Positions 58,161 to 64,000 of a stretch of 64,000 bases of DNA are shown one piece after another (position 1 is the stretch's first letter; every line of letters begins with the position of its first letter). Both the position numbers and the translations under genes were made by a program. Source of the DNA: Dugong dugon. Its lineage: Eukaryota > Chordata > Mammalia > Sirenia > Dugongidae. The notes under the pieces are model-generated. The model did not search any database. It saw nothing but the letters and a program-made list of their open reading frames with translations, and was not told the DNA's origin. The stretch covers positions 61,513,128 through 61,577,127 of the forward strand of contig CM057481.1 in NCBI GenBank assembly GCA_030035585.1, read 5' to 3'.

Positions 58161-59611
58161 TGTTGTTGTTGTTAGGTGTCGTAGAATCAGCTCTGACACA
58201 TACTGACCCTATGTACAACAGAAGTAAACACTGTCCGGTCCTGTGACATCCTCACAATCGTCATGTTTGAGCCCACTGATGCAGCCCGTATCAATCCATC
58301 TCCTTGAGGGTCTTCCTCTTTTTCGCTGACCCTCTACTTTACCAAGCATAATGTCCTTCTTCACCCTCCTGATAACATGTCCAAAGTACATCGAGACAAA
58401 GTCTTGCCATCCTCATTTCCAAGGAGCACTCTGCTTTATTTCTTCCAAGACAGACTTGTTCGTTCTTCTGGCAGTTCGTGGTATATTCAATATTCTTCAA
58501 CACCATAATTCAAAGGCATCAATTCTTCTTTGGTCTTATCTACCCAGATAAGACCAACAACAAGCTTTCATTTTCAAATTATCCAACCTCTTATTTGTTG
58601 TCCAGCTTTCACATGCGTATGAGGCAACTGAAAATATCATGGCTTGGGTCAGGAGCATCTTAGCCCTCAAAGTGACATCTTTGCTTTTTAACATTTTAGA
58701 GGTCTTCTGCAGCAAATGCGCCCAATGCAATACATCGTTTGAGTTCCTGACTGCTACTTTCATGGGTGTTGATCGTGGATCCAAGTAAAATGAAATGCTT
58801 GACAACTTCAATATTTTCTCCATTTATCATGTTCTTATTGGTCAACCCATGAGGATTTTTGTTTTCTTTATGTTGAGGTGTAATTCATACTGACAGCTGT
58901 AATCTTTGATCTTCAACAGGAAGTGCTTCAAGTCCTCTTCGCTTTCAGCAAGCAAAGTTGTATCATCTGCGTATCGCAGGTTGTTAATGAGTCTTCCACC
59001 AATCCTGATGCCCCATTCTTCTTCATACAGTCCAGCTTCTTGGATTATCTGCTCAGCGTACAGATTGAATAAGGGTGGTGAAAGGATACAATCCTGACAC
59101 ACACCTTTCTTGATTTTAAACCATGCAGTATCCCCTTGTTCTGTTCCAGACTGCCTCTTGGTCTATGTACAGGTCCTACATAAGCACAAGGAAGTGTTCT
59201 GGCATTCTCATTCTTTGCAATATTATCCATAATTGGTTTTGACCCACACAGTTGAATGTCTTTGCATAGTCAATAAAAAACAGGTAAACATCTTTCTGGT
59301 ATTCTCTGCTTTTAGCCAAGATCCATCTGGCATTAGCAGTGATATCCCTCGCTGCATGTCCTCTTCTGACTCCAGCTTGAATTTCTGGCAGTTCCCTGTT
59401 GATGTACTGGTGCACCTGTTTTTGAATGATCTTCATCAAAATTTAACTGGCGTGTGATATTAATGACTTTGTTCGATAATTTCTGCATTCTGCTGGATCA
59501 GCTTTCTTTGGAATGGGCACAAACATGGATCTCTTCCAGTCTGTTGACCAAGTAGCTGTCTTCCAAATTTCTTGGCATAGACTAGTGAGCACCTCCAGCG
59601 CTGCACCTGTT
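58161..59611 (-). mobile_element. RTE (BovB-like) LINE, 5'-truncated, with intact-looking YADD region
   Basis: The flanks tgaaaatgaaagct (58147-58160) and tgaagatgaaagct (59612-59625) form a target-site duplication with one change. On the minus strand: EVLTSLCQEIWKTATWSTDW and FVPIPKKADPAECRNYRT; then a KIIQKQVHQYINRELPEIQA frame; VYLFFIDYAKTFNCVGQNQL (the DYAKTF catalytic block); ILSPPLFNLYAEQIIQEAGL; NNLRYADDTTLLAESEEDLK; then the C-terminal domain and GQRKRGRPSRRWIDT. The tail is AfroSINE-like with (CAA)n. Frames change between blocks, so it is inactive. It carries a 48-bp foreign insert at about 58544-58591. Confidence 0.9.
58532..58591. repeat. Templated inverted insertion inside RTE, with small palindrome
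   Basis: 58555-58591 is the exact reverse complement of 58132-58168 (37 bp), which spans the junction of flanking DNA and the RTE tail about 390 bp away. Directly before it, ggtcttatct (58532-58541) pairs with agataagacc (58546-58555), loop accc. Confidence 0.9.
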
Positions 59612-59735
59612 TGAAGATGAAAGCTAGGCAAGTATTATTTCTTGATGAATATAGCAAACAGTTTGAGGCTCCCATTCTGGACCCTCTCAACATGACAAAA
59701 GAGTACGTATATCTATACACACACATACACACCCT

Positions 59736-60345
59736 CCATACCACCTTCCCAGTTGCTGCCAGGGTTATTTTTCTCACACAGATGTTACTCCTCTGTTTTA
59801 AATCTTCAGTGGCTCCCTACTGCCTACAGTAAAAATTGAAAATCCCAATTTATTTTCTCTTCCTCAGTTCCTCCCATACTGAAATGGAGTTCCTTAAAGA
59901 GCAAAGACCAGAAGCAGACACATTTGGATTCAAATTCTGACCTTCCTGAAACGCAGCTTCTTCATCTGTAAACTGGAACTAATGATGCTACCTCATGGGA
60001 TTGTTAGTAGTAAATGAGGTAACTTCTGTTAAGCACTAGAAAGAAATGCCTAAGACATAATGGCCATGCACTAGTTCTTCACTCCCCCATTCTCTTAAGT
60101 TTTGTTCTGTGTTTTTTCCACTCTTGAAGACTCAACTCAGGTGTTTTCTTTCTGCAATTCCTCTGCCTTAAGTTCTTCCTTCTCTAAACTTCCTCAATTC
60201 TTTGTGCAATCTTCTATTGTAGGATTTGTCATTTTGCATTATACTCTGCACTGAATTATGAGAAATTGAGGGTAGAGATCTTGTCTTATTTTGATTTTTC
60301 CAGTGTACAATATATAGCAGATGCTTAGTAAGTAATTTTTGCCTA
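59736..60345 (+). repeat. L2 3' end split by a MIR
   Basis: L2 text at 59736-59880 (tcttcagtggctccctactg) and 60082-60345 (tcaactcaggtgttttcttt; atagcagatgcttagtaagt). The MIR lies between at 59888-60060. Confidence 0.75.
59888..60060 (+). repeat. MIR SINE
   Basis: 'cacatttggattcaaattct', 'cagcttcttcatctgtaaac' and 'ctacctcatgggattgttag'. Confidence 0.85.
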
Positions 60346-60734
60346 ATGTCTTCCCTTAGGTGAGTAACAGAAAACAAGCAAAGTAAATCTGACTAAGAAT
60401 AAAACATGTTTTAATAACTCATTTAAAAAAAAAAAAAAGATTGTAAGTCACCTATAATCTGATGAACATTACATAGCAATTTTAAAATTTGATTCCTTCC
60501 CTCTTCCATATGAATTAGATAAACAATCAAGACCCCAAGCCATATGCTTCCGACATTATTTCTACTTCTGGAAAATGTTCTTTATATTTAACAGTATTAT
60601 TAAATACATCCCCTTAAGTAACATGTTCTAGTACAATGGTCTACCAGACAGTCAAATTACACTATAGGTAATAAAACATACTCCAAAGTCAAATATGAAT
60701 TTCTGGACCAAAATAATGTTACCCTCTATGGTAT

Positions 60735-61100
60735 TCATTAGTGTTCACCGAACATTTCCAATTCTCCTTCCAGAAACTTGATAGGATTTCACTTCCCTGC
60801 CCCTTGAAGTTAGGTGCTGCCATGTGACTTTCCTTAGCCAATGAAATTTAAACAGAGGTGACACGTGCCACTTTGGGATGGTGTCTTTAAGAACAAGACC
60901 ACAATCTACCATGTTCTCTTCTTTCTCCTGCCTTGGCAATTGTGGAGGGACAGAAATGGAGCCTCCCTCAGCCTGGGTGTAGATGTTGTAGAGTACAGCT
61001 CCCAAGCCAACCCATGATGACCATGTAGCATGAACAAGAAACAAACCTTGTTTAATTGTTAGCACAGCATATTCTAGATATCCTGACATATACATATAAA
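60735..61100 (+). repeat. Ancient repeat with 'caagaaacaaacc' end, family uncertain
   Basis: 'gctgccatgtgactttcctt', 'agccaatgaaatttaaacag', 'caatctaccatgttctcttc' and 'aaccttgtttaattgttagc' correspond in order to 62740-63100 and to a common old mammalian repeat I cannot name. Positions 60345-60735 and 61105-61380 hold nothing else. Confidence 0.5.
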
Positions 61101-61381
61101 GCAGTTAAGTATCTCTTGACATTACTTTCATTTCCAGTTTTAAGAATATTCTGCACGAAGTAGGAACTCAAGTTTATTACAAACTTTTTACATATGGAAT
61201 GAATTTTAGGGTTTTTTCAAAAAGCAAAAAAATAATAGTCCAAAAGTTAACAAAACAATCTAATATTTTCAATGGAAAGATTACTAAAACTGAAATAACT
61301 GCACATAAAAAAAGACTAAGAAGCACAGGGATATTACCACTCACCTCTTTATCCAAAATAAATACTTCTACTACTTCCTCG

Positions 61382-61580
61382 GAAGTCCCTGGATGGTGCA
61401 GTTAACACACTCAGCTGCTAACTGAAAGGCCAGAGGTTCAAATACAATCAGAGGCATAAGGCCTGGCAATCTACTTCCAAAAAATCAGCCACTGAAAACC
61501 CTATGGAGCTCAGTTCTGCTCTGACACACATGGGATCACTGTGAGTTGCAATCAACTCAATGGCAACTGGTAGGTAGGTA
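61382..61580 (+). repeat. AfroSINE, second subtype
   Basis: 'gtccctggatggtgcagtta', 'gcctggcaatctacttccaa', 'tgtgagttgcaatcaactca'. Well preserved. Confidence 0.92.
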
Positions 61581-61852
61581 GTACTTTCTTGCCCTGCAGA
61601 GGCCAAAACTGGGCTCAGTATTCTTCAACAGAGCACTGCAAGCAGCCACTACCAATCAACTGGAGTTGGCCCACAATATGACATCTATCTATCACTCCAA
61701 GTGGTTGAATATCATCATTCTCACACATGATGAAACCTAGGGCTATGGAGATAAACCAAACATTCAAAATGATGGAGACTGCTGGTTGCTTATACAGTAT
61801 CTATTCTCACCCTTAGGAACAGGACCCAAAATTTATTCCAAGCAGCAGAGTA

Positions 61853-62698
61853 CAGGTAGTCCCTGACTTACAACATGTTCAAGTTATGATGAGCCACACT
61901 TACAACCGTCTGTTGTTGCTGTTTGTTTGTTTTTTACATCTTATCGTTAGTAATATGTACAGTCGGCCCTCTGTATCCGCGGGTTCCACAACCATGATTC
62001 AACTAACTGTGCATTCAACCAACTGTGGATGGAAAATATCCAAAAAAAGAGTTCTGAAAAGCAAAATTTGAATTTGCTCCACTCCATGCTAATGAAATGA
62101 TGTGTAGACATCCCCTGCTGTAGTCTCCTGCCACTGCACAGATCCTTGGTCTCTCTCCAGCACTCACTGTTTAAGCATTGTTCTCCTCCCCTCTTGTTCC
62201 TTCACTACATGTGTGGTGGGCACCTTTGTTTCTGTGAAAAAAATTGCTCCTAAAAAGCAATTAAGTGGTCAAAGCAATTCCTTCAAAGGCATAAAGTGCT
62301 ATTTACATAACACCTCACAACTATTTACACAGCATTCACATTGTGTTAGGTATTATAAGTAATCTAGAGATGATTTAAAGTATACAGGAGGCTATATGCA
62401 AATAAGGGACTTGAGTACCTTGGATTTTGTTATCCTCAGGGGGTCCTGGAACCAATCCTCCCCCCCATACTGAGAGACAACTGTGCTATATACAATGTTA
62501 AAATCTATCTGTAAGTTTACATGTAATGTTTCCAAGCCCCAAAGGCAAAGTAAGATCAGATTTATAAAGATAACTGATAATAAAAGAGAGTAATAATAAA
62601 AACTAAAAAAAAAAAAAATAAAAGAGGTACGTGACTTATGTCAGAACCAACTTACGACAGAGTCGTTGAAACAGAACTGGTATGTCAGGGACTACCTG
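61853..62698. mobile_element. Tigger/mariner-type DNA transposon with another nested inside
   Basis: Termini CAGGTAGTCCCTGAC and its perfect 15-bp inverse, flanked by TA on both sides (61851-61852, 62699-62700), as expected of Tc1/mariner insertion. The body is split by a second element at 61960-62483. An A-rich stretch lies at 62607-62625. No transposase. I assign it to the Tigger group from the terminal motif. Confidence 0.85.
61960..62483 (+). mobile_element. Nested Tigger-type (MER2-like) DNA transposon
   Basis: Starts CAGTCGGCCCTCTGTATCCG and ends catactgagagacaactg, the diverged inverse terminus. The subterminal phrases ttcaaccaactgtggatgga and ggtattataagtaatctaga are familiar from MER2/Tigger elements. 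TA precedes it; the right TA is lost. No transposase frame. Confidence 0.8.
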
Positions 62699-62699
62699 T

Positions 62700-63112
62700 A
62701 CTCAGTAAAAGGACTCTATTCCCAGCCTCTGCTGCAGTTACACTTGGCCATGTGACTAAGTTCTAGTTATTCACACATATGCTGAAACTTACGGTACTTC
62801 TTGGAAGGGTGTTTTAAGGGAAGGGATTCTGCCCTTTGTCTCCTTGCACTCCATTCTGCTTCATGAAACGTGGACGTAATGACTGGGTCTCTAGCAGCCA
62901 TCAGAGAATCTGAGGGAAAAGGCGATGCCCTAGAGAGGCTTGAACAGTGAGATAAAAGGAGCCCAGTCTCTGATGACCTCACAGTGCAGAGGCACCGTAA
63001 GAACCCCAGTGCCCTCCCTCCAGACTTATGTGAAAGAGAAATAAACAGTCCTATTTATGTCACTATTATTGTGAGATTTTCTAGCACCTAAAGACAAACC
63101 TAATCCTAACTG
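62700..63112 (+). repeat. Ancient repeat with 'agagaaataaac' end, family uncertain
   Basis: Best copy of the family also at 16050, 34600 and 60735: 'cttggccatgtgactaagtt', 'aggagcccagtctctgatga', 'gtgaaagagaaataaacagt', ending 'cctaatcctaactgatac'. The embedded AATAAA near the end suggests an LTR-like or processed-RNA origin. Confidence 0.5.
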
Positions 63113-63225
63113 ATACACCCAGGACCACACAGTTAGTTAGTGGTGAGCCCAGGAATACAATCCATCTCTTCTGATACAGAGTCCACAATGTTCCAAATAT
63201 ATACCAGAGCTTTGTAGAAGTCAAA
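63113..63225 (-). repeat. MIR SINE fragment
   Basis: 'ggaccacacagttagttagt' and 'gagcccaggaatacaatcca'. Reverse MIR core only. Positions 63226-63480 show nothing. Confidence 0.65.
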
Positions 63226-63484
63226 AGAATAAAATCATACCTTTTTTAGGGTTGATATATATTGTCTTTCTATTATACTTTATTTAACTACATTATAGCA
63301 ACTGCATTTGTAAATACTATTCAAAGTCCTCAATAACAAAAAAAAATTGGTATCTACGTCAAATACCTGAAGGAAATGAGGGTGGAAGGTAGGAGGGAAG
63401 CCTCATTTAGCAATCTTAGTAAAAGAAGTTGTAAAACAAGTGATTTTTGCACTTTCTATCTCAAATATTTTTGTCCTTAGAGCC

Positions 63485-63975
63485 CCTTAATTCAGAAAAT
63501 CATCTGTTCCTGTTACATAACAAACCATCACAAAAGCCTAACGGATTAAAACCACCATCATCTTATTTACATGATTCTGCAATCTGGGCTGGGTTCAGCT
63601 GGTGGGTCACTTTCGGTGGCTACATTCAACAGGTAAGTTGACTAGGAGCTGCGCTCAGCGACGCTAGGAGGGCTGGGTCTCTCTCCAGGTAGTCTCCGTG
63701 TCCCTCCTTCTCCAAATGGTCTCTCCAGCAGGGTAAGGGGACTTATAACATGGCAACTCAGGCCTCCCAAGAATGCAAAAGTGGGAGCTGCCAGGCCTTC
63801 TTAATGCTTAGGCCAAAACTTGCACAATGTCATTTCTGCCGCATTCTACTGCCTATGTCACAGGGCTAGCCAAGATATCAAGGGAGGCAACTATGCAACA
63901 GCATGAATGCCATCAGGTGTGGTTCATGGGAGGTCATCAATACAACAGTCTACTATCCTCTCTATTTACTGTACA
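63485..63975 (+). repeat. Ancient LTR-like dispersed repeat, family uncertain
   Basis: 'gttacataacaaaccatcac', 'ctgggttcagctggtgggtc', 'gtcatttctgccgcattcta' follow the order of a widespread old mammalian LTR-like element. I cannot name the family. CpG content is slightly raised. Confidence 0.45.
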
Positions 63976-64000
63976 GGTAACACTTTGAATTTGACCTCTA

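Larger units (their letters stand above)
3109..64000 (-). other. KMT2C: KMT2C intron 1 (partial)
   Basis: All remaining sequence lies upstream of exon 2 on the gene strand. No strong CpG island or first exon encoding the proline- and arginine-rich N terminus appears before 64000, so the intron exceeds 60.8 kb. From memory the human counterpart is also tens of kilobases. Most of it is transposon-derived, as listed separately. This assignment depends on the exon 2 call. Confidence 0.8.

Overview
This window is mammalian nuclear DNA from an afrotherian, most likely an elephant or close relative. At least 23 copies or fragments of an AfroSINE-type, tRNA-derived SINE occur in 64 kb. Four copies of an RTE (BovB-like) LINE are also present, together with LINE-1 copies that carry a distinctive long 3' UTR. 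These sit on an ancient background of L2, MIR, MER5, Tigger and LTR remnants. There are no bacterial features, no CRISPR array and no operons. Almost all open reading frames of 60-190 codons are chance ORFs or pieces of transposons.

The only cellular coding sequence I can support is one 89-bp exon on the minus strand at 3020-3108. It has a good acceptor and donor. Its 29 codons match, from my memory of the human protein, the second coding exon of KMT2C (MLL3), a histone H3K4 methyltransferase. Positions 1-3019 are then intron 2 and 3109-64000 are part of the very long intron 1. The first exon and CpG-island promoter lie beyond the right edge.

Layout: 1-2.1 kb, ancient repeat-like DNA; 2.1-2.5 kb, a SINE split by an L1 tail; 3.0 kb, the exon; 3.7 kb, a candidate 22-nt cryptic exon; 4.5-7.9 kb, an L1 with intact 5' end but no 3' end; 7.9-16 kb, mixed old repeats; 16.7-17.4 kb, RTE; 18-32.5 kb, several L1 3' ends, a 28-kb solo LTR and L2; 33-40 kb, old L2/MIR; 41.0-43.8 kb, a clean L1 insertion with target-site duplication; 43.8-48.8 kb, a repeat-poor block interrupted only by SINEs, with a CpG-enriched core at about 46.83-47.28 kb; 50-56 kb, SINE/L1/RTE; 56.7-58.0 kb, a triple L1 tail; 58.2-59.6 kb, RTE with an internal inverted templated insertion; 61.9-62.7 kb, a Tigger-type transposon nested in another.

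The most interesting signals are the candidate poison exon upstream of KMT2C exon 2, the CpG-enriched block inside intron 1, and several unusual retrotransposition or repair products readable at base level. I see no new multi-gene system here, and none should be claimed. Family names are given from memory without a database search.
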